Origin: Symbiodinium natans
Taxonomy: Eukaryota; Sar; Dinophyceae; Suessiales; Symbiodiniaceae
Assembly: GCA_905221605.1 (NCBI GenBank)
Contig: CAJNDS010001646.1
Span: forward strand, 1 to 30,000
Reading direction: 5' to 3'
DNA length: 30,000 bases
In this document: positions 1-8,657 of the stretch, piece by piece
Numbering within the stretch: position 1 is the stretch's first letter
How the letters are laid out: every line of letters starts with the position of its first letter
Made by a program: the position numbers and the translations under genes
Notes under the pieces: generated by a model
What the model was told of the DNA's origin: nothing
Databases searched by the model: none
Seen by the model: the letters and a program-made list of their open reading frames with translations, nothing else

Positions 1-458
1 GAGGTGCCCCCCCCCCCCCCACCCCCCTAATAATACTGGCTCGTTGAGCTATGACCGTTAAGGGTTTATAGGGTTTAGGGTTTAGGGTTTAGGGTTTAGG
101 GTAACCCTGTAGGTTCCTTAAGAACCCATTTTAATTGGCCAGGGATCTGTGCTTTGCCCCGAACTCCGCTGTATCCGGCAGGCACCCGGGCTTGGGGTCT
201 GACGACGCTAAGGATGGCCCCATTCCTTGGATGTAGGGTTTAGGGTTTAGGGTTTAGGGTTTAGGGGTCTTGAAGGGTCTTCAAGGGTACAGTAGGGGGC
301 CAATTTTGGGGCAGGCCATTGACAGGAGCCGTTCTTGTGGGGGCTCTAGGCTCTACTTGGAGGTTCAAGGGTAGTTATAGGGAGGGTTCTAAGTGTTGCC
401 TTACTTATAGCCCCAGTTATAACTACCCAGGAACCTTCCCTCAGCATTCTTTGAAGGA
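1..458. repeat. Left-edge repeat-rich stretch without a called gene
   Basis: C-run at 7-27; TTTAGGG tracts at 66-104 and 234-267; a family B hairpin element at about 354-440. An open segment at about 135-235 is protein-like on both strands and could be an exon of a gene extending left of the window. Confidence 0.7.
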
Positions 459-3264
459 ATGGGGCCCGGGACTCTCTGGCTCTTGTGGGCCTTGGCTTCG
501 GGATGCTTGGGGGAACCCTGGCATGAGAGGGAACTTGGGCCTCCCTGTCCATCCTCTGCTCTCCTGTCATGACTCTCCCTAAACCCTAAACCCTAAACCC
601 TCAGCCCTAAACCCTAAACCCTAAAACCCTAAACCCTAAACTCTAAAGCCCTAAACCCTCCCTAAACCCTTTTCCATGACCCTTCCTGCAGCCCCCCGAA
701 AACCCTGAGTCGCGCTCCCAAGTGGCTGGAGCCGTTCCGAGAAAACTGCATCGCACTCTTCGTGCGTGCGGTGTCTGAGCGAGCAGCCTGCTTGAAGGTT
801 CCCAGCAAGCCCAAAGGCCCCTTAAATAAGGAATATACCTTAAACCATCTTAAGGATCCCTATATGATTTAAGGTATATAGCTTATTTAAGGGGTATTGG
901 GCTCTTTGGGTTCATGGGTAGTTAGAAGCAGGCTTGTAAGTACCCTAAAAAAGGCTATCACCGGGTTAGAATGATAGATGTCCTACTCATATCCCCACGT
1001 AGAAATACCCATGAACCCCCAAGTAGCCCTAAACCCTAAACCCTAAACCCTAAACCCTAAACCCTAAACCCTAAACCTTCAAGTGGGAACCAGATTCGGG
1101 GCTCAGACCCCGATAGCATTGACATGTCGCAAGTCACGCCAGCCCTGGCTTGCCCATGACTTCGAGGTGCTGCCAGCTCTAGCTGTGGGCGCGAAACCCT
1201 AAACCCTAAACCCTAAACCCTAAACCCTGAACCCTGAACCCTAAACCCTAAACCCTAAACCCTAAACCCTAACCTGGATTATGTGCTGCCCTCCAGGTCT
1301 GACAAGGAAGGCAACACACCAAATTCTTACACTCGAAAGCCGTTCTTCAAAACCATTCTCCAAACCTAACCGCCGGATTCAAATCGCTTTTTTGGGGGGA
1401 CTGTAATCATGACCTGCGGCCGGTTTAGGGTTTAGGGTTTAGGGTTTAGGGTTTAGGGTTTAGGGTTTAGGGTTTCCGGTTTGGGGTTTACGGGAGGGGG
1501 CCCTTCAAGGGCGCCTTCAATGGCCACGATGAAATCCCCCTCGGCCAGTCCAGGTTGGCCCGGGAGTGGATCCTGAGAGGGACAGATCAATCTTGGCTTT
1601 CTCGTATGAATATAGTAATAAGAGTAATAATAATAATAATAATAATAATAGTAATAATAGTAATAATAGTAATAATAGTAATAATAGTAATAATAGTAAT
1701 AATAGTCATAATAGTCATAATAGTAATACTAGTAATAATAGTAATAATAGTAATAATAATAATAATAATAGTAATAACAGAAATAATAGTAATAGTAATA
1801 GTAATAATAGTAGTCATAATAATAATAGTAATAGTAATAGTAGTAATAGTAATAATAGCAACAAGACCAGTAATAAACAGAATAATATTGTAATGATAAT
1901 GCATCGCATCATACTAATAAAATAAAAGAATGCTGGAAGAACAAAGTCATCAACAGCCTAATATTAATATCAGTGACAACAAGAATTAAGAAGAATCATA
2001 ATAACATCAATAAAAAAAGAAGAAGACTCGTTCTAAGAATACTAAACAATACCGCGAGGAGCAAAAGGAAATCATCTAACAATCTTTGAAGTGGGGTTCT
2101 AATTGGAGGCTGCTGCGTCAGGGCGACTTGGAGTGTCGACGCGGCAGCTATGACTTGAGATGCTCCCCTTCATAATATGTAACAGTCCTTATATAGGAAA
2201 ATTATAATAGGGGGTACTTGTATGTATATCTACATATATATATATATACACATATACATATAGAATCCCTATGAAGGACTGCTAGCATAAGGGTGAACAT
2301 GAATGTAGGTCCCGATGCCAAGTGTATCCTAAAAGAAAGTTTAGGGTCCAGGGTTCTCCGGCCAGAACAATACTCAGGAAGAGCGCCCTACTGACGTGCA
2401 CTGCGGGGGTGCAGTGCACAAGATCCTGGAGGTTGAGAATGTTGTGGAGTTCTTCGCTGCCTCCGGCATAGCTGAACCCTTTTTGAACCCAGTGAACCCT
2501 AAAACCCTAGGTCCAATCCGCAAGGCTGCCCATACATAATGTCGATAGGCCTAACGAAGGCTTCTTGCTCCTCCTCTTTCCACCTCCCGAAAAAACGTCA
2601 ACAGTCCAGACAATCCAGGATCAGGGCATCGTGAGCTCATCACTGCAGTTTGAACTCTTACACCCTTTTTGTAGACCCTTAAACCCTCGTTCTTGGTAGC
2701 CCAGTAGCTATATTAAAATAAGGGTATATTTCTTTGGGGTTGGCTTCTTTATAAGGGAACCTTGAGCAACAAAAGAGAAAAAGGGTACCGGGCTACCAAG
2801 AATTTCCCCGAAACCTACACATTGGGATGTTCCGCCCTTATAGTTACGAGCAGTCGTTAATCGGGATCATAATGGGGGGTACTGTGCTAGAATCCCTGTT
2901 AAGGACTGTTAGTAGAAGGGGGAGCATCCCAACCTACACATCTCGTTGGCGCTGCCCCCCTAAACCCTAAACCCTAAACCCTAAACCCTAAACCCTAAAC
3001 CCCCAACTGCGACCCATGGGTCCACGGACTGCACCAGGATGCCCCAGTCATCGTCAAAGCGCAGGTCGAGGCCGGTGTTGCCTGGGAGACTTAGGGTTTA
3101 GGGTTTAGGGCTTTAGGGCTTTAGGGTTTAGGGTTTCGGGGGTTGCTTCGGGGCTTCGACTCCCAGACTGGCGCAGACCACCATGCCTCCCTATTTTTTT
3201 GCATCGGAGCCTCTCACTCAGGTGGCCGCGCTACTGCAGCCAGTCTGAGTGAACTGGGTGGATG
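459..3264 (+). CDS. Candidate multi-exon gene for a secreted protein, product unknown
   Basis: Not recognised. ATG at 459 opens a signal-peptide-like start (MGPGTLWLLWALASGCLG). Phases agree for exons 459-565, 692-789, 1084-1188, 1307-1422 and 1510 to about 1614. The predicted introns are 566-691 (GT-AG), 790-1083 (GC-AG, with nested elements and telomere tract), 1189-1306 (GC-AG) and 1423-1509 (GT-AG, starting GTTTAGGG). Protein-like pieces include WLEPFRENCIALFVRAVSER and IPLGQSRLAREWILRGTDQS. Further open segments follow at about 2345-2485 (AVHKILEVENVVEFFAASGI), 2509-2690, 3003-3085 and 3169-3264, the last ending in TGA. Joins after 1614 were not resolved, and the set may be more than one gene. 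It converges on the sulfotransferase gene, with 95 bp between the two stops. Confidence 0.42.
577..667 (-). repeat. Interstitial CCCTAAA tract, degenerate
   Basis: Telomere-type units with several variants. It lies inside predicted intron 566-691 of the plus-strand candidate gene. Confidence 0.9.
810..910. mobile_element. Family C inverted-repeat element
   Basis: Ends CCCAAAGGCCCCTTAAATAA / TTATTTAAGGGGTATTGGGC; core CTTAAGGATCCCTATATG. It lies inside predicted intron 790-1083 and abuts a family B copy at about 908-1026. Confidence 0.85.
1025..1077 (-). repeat. Interstitial CCCTAAA tract
   Basis: About seven perfect units, nested with families B and C inside predicted intron 790-1083. Confidence 0.95.
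1195..1272 (-). repeat. Interstitial CCCTAAA tract
   Basis: About eleven units with two CCCTGAA variants, inside predicted intron 1189-1306. Confidence 0.95.
1423..1475 (+). repeat. Interstitial TTTAGGG tract at the start of a predicted intron
   Basis: Units begin GTTTAGGG directly after an open exon frame, so the repeat itself would supply the GT donor of intron 1423-1509. Confidence 0.9.
1610..1925. repeat. AAT/AGT trinucleotide array
   Basis: About 300 bp of AATAATAGT-type units, followed by A-rich decay to about 2060. The long open frames across it (poly-Asn/Ser or poly-Ile/Val) are repeat artefacts. It probably lies in an intron of the plus-strand candidate gene. Confidence 0.95.
2155..2310. 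mobile_element. Family D inverted-repeat element with AT core
   Basis: Arms carry AACAGTCCTTATATAGG and CCCTATGAAGGACTGC, as in other family D copies, around a TATATA core (2223-2262). The outer ends are diverged (GAGATGCTCCCC / GGGTGAACAT). Confidence 0.6.
2692..2800. mobile_element. Family A introner-like element outside the sulfotransferase gene
   Basis: 109 bp. Ends CTTGGTAGCCC / GGGCTACCAAG are near-perfect inverted repeats. Flanks CGTT and AATT do not form a clean duplication. It matches introns 2, 3 and 5 of the sulfotransferase gene in its ends and in AAGGGTACC and GGTTGGCTTCTTTATAAGGG. Confidence 0.85.
2823..2932. mobile_element. Family D element with 9-bp target duplication
   Basis: CCTACACAT lies at 2814-2822 and again at 2933-2941. 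Inverted ends TGGGATGTTCC / GGAGCATCCCA. A non-autonomous element of 110 bp; the 8-9 bp duplication resembles hAT-type insertion (inference). Confidence 0.75.
2959..3002 (-). repeat. Interstitial CCCTAAA tract
   Basis: Six units between open plus-strand segments. Confidence 0.95.
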
Positions 3265-3359
3265 ATGTTGCACGAAGAGGTTGGTGCTCAAGCACGCAGC
3301 CATGTCTGCACAAGCCCTGGTCTAGGAACACAGTGTACAAAGGATGCCGAGGCCCAGTC

Positions 3360-5594
3360 TCAGACAGCCATCTTCTGACGCAGCGACGCTTCCTGCTCAC
3401 TGCACAGCACCTTCACGCCGAAAGTGCCCTCGACGTCCTTGATGTCTTCAATGAAGCGCTCCACCGAAGCGTTGTACAGCTGACGGTCCGCTTGTGTCAG
3501 GTAATCGACCATTTTGAGAACACCGGGCGGCTGGGCCTCGACGGTGTCGTTGTAGCTGACTCCGTGGTCCTCCACTTCAGGGTGGGGATAATATCAAAAA
3601 CTTAAAATATTTTTTGTTCCTTATAGGGTTTACTTACCTTCATACATGTAAAATGGTACCCAACTATGACAAAGTCCTCCTCAGTGCCGTCAAACTCGCT
3701 CCAAGCTTCGAGGTCTGTGCAGTCGCAATGGCTAGGGAGGCTGCCTGTCAGCTTGGCTGAGAAGAGGCACATGGTCTCGTGGTACGCCTCTGTCACCTAG
3801 ACCCAGGAGTAGCCTAGGAATAGAAAAGGGCACCCCTTTGAAGTTTTTTGAGGGGATTTACAAGAGAACCGCAACCCTAAAAAAAGAAAATTCGGGCCCA
3901 CTCCGGGTCAAAGTCACTCCTAGCAGGGAGGCCGACTTCATGTTCTGAATTGCGGCGACTATGTCCACGGTAGCCCCTCGCTCGTTTGGGCTCTGGCACG
4001 TCAGCCGTGAGCTTTGCAAGTCTTGAGGGAAGTAGCAGTGGAACTTGTCGACGTACCTATACAACTTGGAGCCCTAGCAAAAATCACAATGTTAGCTGTT
4101 TCTTCGGAATTCTAGCACTCAAAAAATCAAAAACTGATCCCCAAGCATTGCTGAGGCACACGCTGTAAGTGCCATAGCGGGGTTCCCAAGTCCATGCCCG
4201 AACCCATTCGCCAAAGGTCTCCGGGAGTGAGAAGAAGGGCCTCAGTAGCCCAGTAACCATCTTACAATAAGGGCACCCTTTTTTGGGTTGGTTGCTTTAT
4301 GAAGGGAACCCTAAACCCTCAACCCTAAACCCTAAACCCTAAACCCTAAACCCTAAACCCTAAACCCTAGACCCAAACAAAGGGTAAAGGGCACCGCTGG
4401 GCAGCCAAAGGGCTGTCCGGGTGCTGCGAGCATGGCCCGGAGCGCTGCCTGGAGCATGGTTGGGATCGAATTTAGGGCAATTTAGGGTTTAGGGTTTAGG
4501 GTTTAGGGCTTAGGACACCCTTAATAGATTTATATTCCTTATTGGGTTTAAGCACCCTTAGTAAAATTATATTCCTTATTGGGTTTAAGTACCCTTAGTA
4601 AAATTATATTCCTTATTGGGTTTAAGCACCCTTAGTAAACTCATAGTCCTTATTGGGTTTAAGCACCCTTAGTAAATTTATATTCCTTATTGGGTTTAAG
4701 TACTAAATGTATATTCTTTGTTGGGTTAAAGTACCCTTATACATGTAAAATGTTCCCCAGCCATGACCAAGCTGCGTTGTAGCCAGGCCCTCCACCGGTG
4801 TAGCAATGCTGGTACATCGAGAAGACGTGATCTCCTTGGGTAACCCAGCAACCACATCTATCACAAGGGCAGCCTTTTTGGGGTTGGTGATTTTATAAGG
4901 GAACCCAGACCCAAAAAAAAAGCAAAGGGTACCCTGGGCTGCTAAGTCTCTGGGTCGGCGGACCATGACGACCGTGTGGTTGAAGACCGCTTTCTGAGAA
5001 AATGAGAAGCATATCTCATCGGACCACAAGTTCTCTCGGCCAACAATTTCCTTGGTAGCCCAACAACCACATCACATAATAAGGGTACCCTTAAGAAAAA
5101 CTTTTTGGGTGGTTGGCTACTTTGCAAGGGAACCTTGAACCCCACAAAAAGGGTATGAAGGGGCACCCACTGGGCCACCAAGTTTCACCCAGGTCGTGCA
5201 CAGTGGAGCAGCCTGCGACTTTTGGGGTGTGCAGGTGGAAGACCTGGGCATCTACCGGCGCCGTGTGATTCCAGCAATCGTCGTACAGCAAGCTGGGCTC
5301 CATCACCTCTTCCTTCACAGGGTTCTTAAGGTTCTTAAGGGGGTTCATGGGGGGTAGGTACCTAGGGAACCTTAGGGAAGCTTAGGGAGCCTTGGGGAGT
5401 AGTAGTAGGGAACCTTGGGTTACATACCCTCCTTGAACCTCTCTCTCTTAAGAACCCGAGAATTCCTTGTGGAGGCCCAAGCCCACTTGCAGCAACTCCG
5501 TCCGCGCATCGTCGCACTCTTCCGCCTCCTGAGCCAAGGTGAGGTCTGTGAGGTAGCCGAGGCCAATGAGGCCCAAAATTCGTTTCGGTATCAT
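3360..5594 (-). CDS. Sulfotransferase, nine exons, eight introner-type introns
   Basis: Predicted to move sulfate from PAPS to a sugar or other acceptor, probably in the Golgi lumen. Exons on the minus strand: 5594-5466, 5312-5187, 5050-4951, 4834-4776, 4448-4414, 4240-4147, 4064-3918, 3796-3677, 3569-3360. They join without a frame break into 1020 nt (339 residues, stop TGA). The start is the ATG at 5594, followed by a hydrophobic signal or anchor segment (residues 5-20); the frame stays open a little upstream. HTPKVAGCS (71-79) fits the 5'-phosphosulfate loop. VVMVRRPRDHVFSMY (112-126) fits the 3'-phosphate motif, and its RD codons are created by splicing across intron 3. LLGVTEAYHETMCLF near residue 230 and DHGVSYNDTV near 271 resemble the C-terminal half of carbohydrate sulfotransferases of the Sulfotransfer_2 type. 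Motifs are seen directly; the family is recognised from them; the acceptor is unknown. The exon 6/7 junction is the least certain. Confidence 0.88.
3570..3676 (-). mobile_element. Introner, intron 8 of the sulfotransferase gene (GA-AG)
   Basis: 107 bp. Direct repeat GGAGGAC at both edges (3680-3674 and 3573-3567). GAG|GAC...GAG|GAC keeps phase 0 (Glu-Glu|Asp-His). The start is homologous to intron 4 (shared CATTTTACATGTAT). A textbook GTAAGT inside at 3646-3641 looks like a donor but does not give the correct phase. Confidence 0.75.
3797..3917 (-). mobile_element. Introner, intron 7 of the sulfotransferase gene (GT-AG)
   Basis: 121 bp. Target duplication GTGAC (3917-3913 and 3796-3792). Inverted ends TTTGACCCGGAGTGG / CTACTCCTGGGTCTAG. 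Splicing GGA|GTGAC...CTAG|GTGAC gives Leu-Leu-Gly-Val-Thr-Glu-Ala-Tyr. This is the only intron in the gene with a GT donor, and its duplication happens to begin with GT. Confidence 0.85.
4065..4146 (-). other. Intron 6 of the sulfotransferase gene (probable GC-AG)
   Basis: 82 bp. The ends CTTGG / CCAAG resemble other introners, but no clean target duplication is visible (AATG against TTGT). AAT|GC...AAG|TTG keeps phase 0. A GT donor at AGC|GTGTGCC would also keep the frame and drop five residues. Confidence 0.55.
4241..4413 (-). mobile_element. Introner family A with inserted telomere tract, intron 5 (GC-AG)
   Basis: 173 bp. Target duplication GCCC (4413-4410 and 4240-4237). Inverted ends CTTTGGCTGCCCAG / CTGGGCTACTGAG. 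The donor is GC and the acceptor AG, phase 2; it joins Gly-Gln-Pro-Phe-Phe. A CCCTAAA array at 4310-4373 interrupts the middle of an otherwise normal family A copy. Confidence 0.8.
4449..4775 (-). mobile_element. Introner with nested telomere tract and minisatellite, intron 4 (GC-AG)
   Basis: 327 bp, the largest intron of the gene. Target duplication GCAG (4775-4772 and 4448-4445). Inverted ends CTTGGTCATGGCTGGGG / CCCAACCATGCTCCAG. The donor is GC and the acceptor AG, phase 0 (Tyr-Asn|Ala-Ala). It carries a roughly 37-bp tandem array (about 4516-4735) and a TTTAGGG tract (4469-4513). Its first 50 bp match the start of intron 8, so the two are one family. Confidence 0.82.
4516..4735. repeat. 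37-bp minisatellite inside sulfotransferase intron 4
   Basis: About six units containing CACCCTTAGTAAA and TTCCTTATTGGGTTTAAG, with small changes. The related intron 8 element has one diverged unit, so the array grew within this copy. Confidence 0.9.
4835..4950 (-). mobile_element. Introner family A, intron 3 of the sulfotransferase gene (GA-AG)
   Basis: 116 bp. Target duplication GAGA (4950-4947 and 4834-4831). Inverted ends CTTAGCAGCCCAG / CTGGGTTACCCAAG. Splicing CCCA|GAGA...CAAG|GAGA gives Pro-Arg-Asp-His, exactly the conserved 3'-phosphate motif of sulfotransferases, which is strong independent support for the junction. Confidence 0.88.
5051..5186 (-). mobile_element. Introner family A, intron 2 of the sulfotransferase gene (GA-AG)
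   Basis: 136 bp. Target duplication GAAA (5186-5183 and 5050-5047). Inverted ends CTTGGTGGCCCAG / TGGGCTACCAAG. Removing the element plus one GAAA restores GGT GAA ATT GTT in frame. Family A internal features are present: AAGGGTACCC and a GGTTGGCTACTTTGCAAGGG segment on the plus strand. Confidence 0.85.
5313..5465 (-). mobile_element. Introner, intron 1 of the sulfotransferase gene (GA-AG)
   Basis: 153 bp between exons 1 and 2. The repeat AAGGAA lies at both edges (5468-5463 and 5315-5310). Inverted ends GGTTCTTAAG / CTTAAGAACC sit just inside. Splicing AAG|GAA...AAG|GAA keeps phase 0 and joins His-Lys to Glu-Glu. The donor is GA and the acceptor AG. The body holds AAGCTTCCCTAAGG-like internal repeats. 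Confidence 0.75.
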
Positions 5595-5682
5595 GGCCGG
5601 GGATTCCAAAAAGATCCGCCGGAGTCGCTTGCAAGCTGAGGGGGTGGCAGCTGATGAGCCACAATGTCAGCGATGACAATAT

Positions 5683-5770
5683 ATACGTACAGATTATATA
5701 TATATATATATGTATATATATTATACATATTCTAAGCATATATATATATACATATTATACACACACATCT
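5683..5770. repeat. TA-rich microsatellite upstream of the sulfotransferase start
   Basis: ATATAT runs with GTATAT variants, 90-180 bp upstream of the chosen ATG. It is not assignable as a promoter. Confidence 0.9.
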
Positions 5771-5897
5771 TGCACAGGACAAACAAGTCCTCTCTCTCTG
5801 AGATAGCACCAACCCTTAGCCATGCAGTCCGATCGAAAAGAAACACCAAGCCATACGTGACAGGAACGTCACTGTTCAACTTGGCACACATCTTTGT

Positions 5898-7845
5898 TTA
5901 GGGTTTAGGGATCTCTCTAGCAGCTAGGACCTCATCCAGGGGCCTGACTGACGAACCTCCCACGGCGCCTGTAATCGAATGAATGATCTGCAAAAAGTGT
6001 TCCGCAAATTCGAGGTCTGCCCAGCAGAAGCTGCGCGAACAAAGCCAAGCGAGCCAACAGGCAGCTAAAACAGCTGGAAGCATCAAGCGGACCACGCCCC
6101 GTAGCGAATTAAGCAGCCGCATGCTTCCACCCCAACCACCCAACCCATGTACTCGCGCGGCAGCGCAGCACCACCTAAAGTGGCGCGGGTTGTGCCAAGA
6201 TCGCGCAAACGAAATTGTGGCAGCGTCGAAGCCGACGCCTTTGATATGAATTCCCAGTGACCACAAGTCATTCGAACAAGAACGTTAGACATGGCTGCTT
6301 TGGGGCCAAAAGCTCCACTTTCTGCACCCCTAGAGCTAGAGTGCCTGAAGCTCCAGATGTCTCCTGCCACGTTTTCAGGGCCCTGTTGAACCTTCCTTGA
6401 GTAAAACCTTGTGTGGTTCAACAAAGATGACCCTCCTAGGGCTCCTTGAGAAACTCGTGGCTTCTGAGAGACCAGAAATGGTATTGAGAGCCACGTGGCC
6501 CATGGAATCCACGGCCAAGCGCACGCTCCGGGCGGTGTAGATGGGCGTCTCATCTGGCAGGTCCCGGTCGGGTAAGGCCAACGCCGACGAGGAGTCGGGG
6601 CCAGGCAGAAATCCTGGGTTGGGTGCCAGCTGACGTAAGGAGTCTGGGTTCAAGAAGGGTTTAGGATTTAGGGTCTAGGGTTCAGGGATGCTTTAGGATT
6701 GACGTAGGCCCACGTCCCCCTAAACCCTAAACCCTAAACCCTAAAGCCTAAACCCAAAAGGGTGGGGGGCCTTTGCAAGAGTGACCCAGTCCATGATCTT
6801 CTCTCCGGCATGGCCCATGTCGCGGACTGCAACTCAAAGTCAAAGCACAGCCGCCCCGAAAGCCTTCATCTAAACCCTAAACCCTAAACCCTAAACCCTA
6901 AACCCTAAACCCGAAACCCTAAACCCTAACCCTAAACCCGAAACCCTAAACCCCCTACATGCTCAAAGAACACCGAACACACTCGGAACCAGACCTGAAC
7001 CCCAAGAAGCGTAAGAACCCTACTTGAGGTTCATGGGTAGCTATAAGTAGAGCCTTATAAGTACCCTAAGCACGGTCATAAGCATAGCTACCCTACCTCG
7101 AACCCTACTTCTAACAACCCCATGAACCTCCAAGTAGCCCTAAACCCTAAACCCTAAACCCTAAACCCTAAACCCTAAACCCTAAAGTACCTAAGAAGCT
7201 CTGGCCTCCTCGCCCAGGTCGGACCTGAACCTCCGGCCACTGCGGCAGCCTTAGAAAGACTTCTTTTTGTTTGCTTCTTTCTGTGGGTTTAGGGTTTAGG
7301 GTTTAGGGTTTAGGGTTTAGGGTTTAGGGTTTAGGGTTTAGGGTGTAGGGTTTAGGGTTTAGGTGGCAACTGCAAGCTCGCCCTTTTTTCAGAAGGGACT
7401 CGACTGCTGCCCTTTCTGCAAGCTCGCCCTATACCCTTAAAAACCCCTGAACCCTAAGCCCGCTAAACCCCAAGCCTTTTCCGAAGATGGACGAAAAAAA
7501 AACGCCCCTTGAAGAGTTCCGTCATGCTTGACTCTGCCGCGGACTTTGGGGCTTTAGGAGTTCTCAGGCCCGCAGGGCTCTTGAAACCGGCCTCAGGAAT
7601 GGGCTTCGGAGATTTTACGCTCACTACTCCCATATCACCCAGCGGCGCCAAATCAACCCTAAACCCTTAAACCCTTTTGCATTTGGCCTGCTGTGACTCT
7701 GCCAGGTGACCAATACTGACTACTCAACGCATTAAGCAACCCTAAAACCCTATAACCCGAAACCCCCTAAACCCTAAAACCCTTCTTCCGGATGCCATTT
7801 CGGCCATTCGGATGTGACGCTGCTGAGTTTTGCCGGGATTGACAT
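5898..7845 (-). CDS. Candidate multi-exon gene, product unknown
   Basis: Not recognised. A possible start is the ATG at 7845 (MSIPAKLSSVTSEWPKWHPE), followed by GG|GTTTTAGGG as a GT donor inside a telomere-type tract. Other open minus-strand segments are about 7715-7675; 7651-7510 (KPIPEAGFKSPAGLRTPKAP); about 7435-7385; 6833-6771 (VRDMGHAGEKIMDWVTLAK); about 6650-6390 (DETPIYTARSVRLAVDSMGH); and 6266-5898 (EFAEHFLQIIHSITGAVGGS). Telomere tracts and a hairpin element lie between them. The protein-like composition is what supports the call. Exact junctions, the true start and the stop were not established, and the segments from 6390 to 5898 change frame at least once. Confidence 0.4.
6718..6953 (-). 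repeat. Two CCCTAAA tracts flanking a short open segment
   Basis: 6718-6758 and 6869-6953, on either side of the exon-like segment 6771-6833. Confidence 0.9.
7020..7137. mobile_element. Family B hairpin element
   Basis: Ends CTTGAGGTTCATGGGTAG / CCCATGAACCTCCAAG, flanked by TA on both sides, followed directly by a CCCTAAA tract to 7185. Confidence 0.85.
7286..7353 (+). repeat. Interstitial TTTAGGG tract
   Basis: About ten units with one TGTAGGG variant. Confidence 0.95.
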
Positions 7846-7959
7846 GCGGAACCCAAGGGTTTCTAGGGGTTTTACCTTGGACCCTTGAGGTTGTACCCTT
7901 GGGTTTTGGGGACCCTTTCTAAAGATCCTCAAGGTAGTATAAGGGCCGAAACTAGCAGC

Positions 7960-8657
7960 ACATTAAGGGGAACCTTTAAGGTTTCAGTGTGGCATCGACC
8001 TGGCATCCGTTGCTTTCCGCACTGCAAGAGCTTTCTGCGCGAAGCCCCTGAAGCGAGCCTGCATATGCACTTAATTACGGCCCCTAAACTGCCCCGAAAC
8101 AGCAGGAAACATGGCAGTCTCTTCGGCGAAGCAGCTGTGGCGCGTCACGCCTTGCGAGTGCCAGGGGTGCTTCCTCCCAGCGGCCAGAACCTTTCAGCTT
8201 CGTCGAGGTTCGCGCTTGAACAGCTCAAAGCTTGAAATTGCCCTCTCATATATCGGGGGCTGTCCCGAATTCGGTTCCCTTGTAGGTACCCGTTAGGATC
8301 TGTTCAAGGTCTGCACCCGCAACGTCAACCACCAATTCGTAGCCTAAACCCCACACAGTCTGAACCATCGATCAAGCCTGAATGAACCCCCCACATGAAC
8401 CCTCAACACCATCAAAACACAAAAGCCCCATAAACCCTGTCCAACATCTTTGAACCCAGGCCTGCTGCTCCCCTAAACCCCAACCCCAAAGCCTAAACTT
8501 CAACCCCTCAACCCTAAACCCTAAACCCTAAACCCCAAACCCTAACGTTGCGCGGCTGCTTTTCATGGGTTCTGGGCCTGGCCGTACATCCAGCAGCCGC
8601 GCCGAACTGGAGCTCTGGAGCCTCTGTGAGGCCTCGGGTTTCTTGTGGAGAGCTTAC
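7960..8657 (+). CDS. Candidate exons, product unknown
   Basis: Not recognised. A 116-codon open frame covers 7885-8235, and a second frame from the ATG at 8111 runs to 8296. After a telomere-type stretch, 8547-8657 is open and protein-like (SSSRAELELWSLCEASGFLW) and ends at a hairpin element starting 8657. It would be transcribed away from the minus-strand gene whose possible start is 7845. Which frame is real in the first part is unclear. Confidence 0.28.

Noticed and set aside
1195-1272. CRISPR-like array
   Set aside because: The repeat is a 7-base telomere unit with no spacers; the same holds for every other tract.
1566-1925. Long open frames encoding poly-Asn/Ser or poly-Ile/Val
   Set aside because: Direct translation of an AAT/AGT array; all three phases are open because the repeat has no stop in them.
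3249-3605. 118-codon plus-strand frame
   Set aside because: Antisense shadow of the last sulfotransferase exon.
3641-3646. Consensus GTAAGT as donor of sulfotransferase intron 8
   Set aside because: Using it with either nearby AG breaks the frame; the GA donor within the GGAGGAC repeat keeps it.
4400-4430. Skipping the tiny 35-nt exon 5 of the sulfotransferase gene
   Set aside because: Skipping it breaks the frame, and both of its flanking introns show their own target duplications, so the short exon is real.
5051-5186. Conventional GT donor (TTG|GTGGCCC) for intron 2
   Set aside because: It leaves phase 2 while every AG before the next exon frame requires phase 0; GGT|GAAA with CAAG|GAAA is the only consistent pair.
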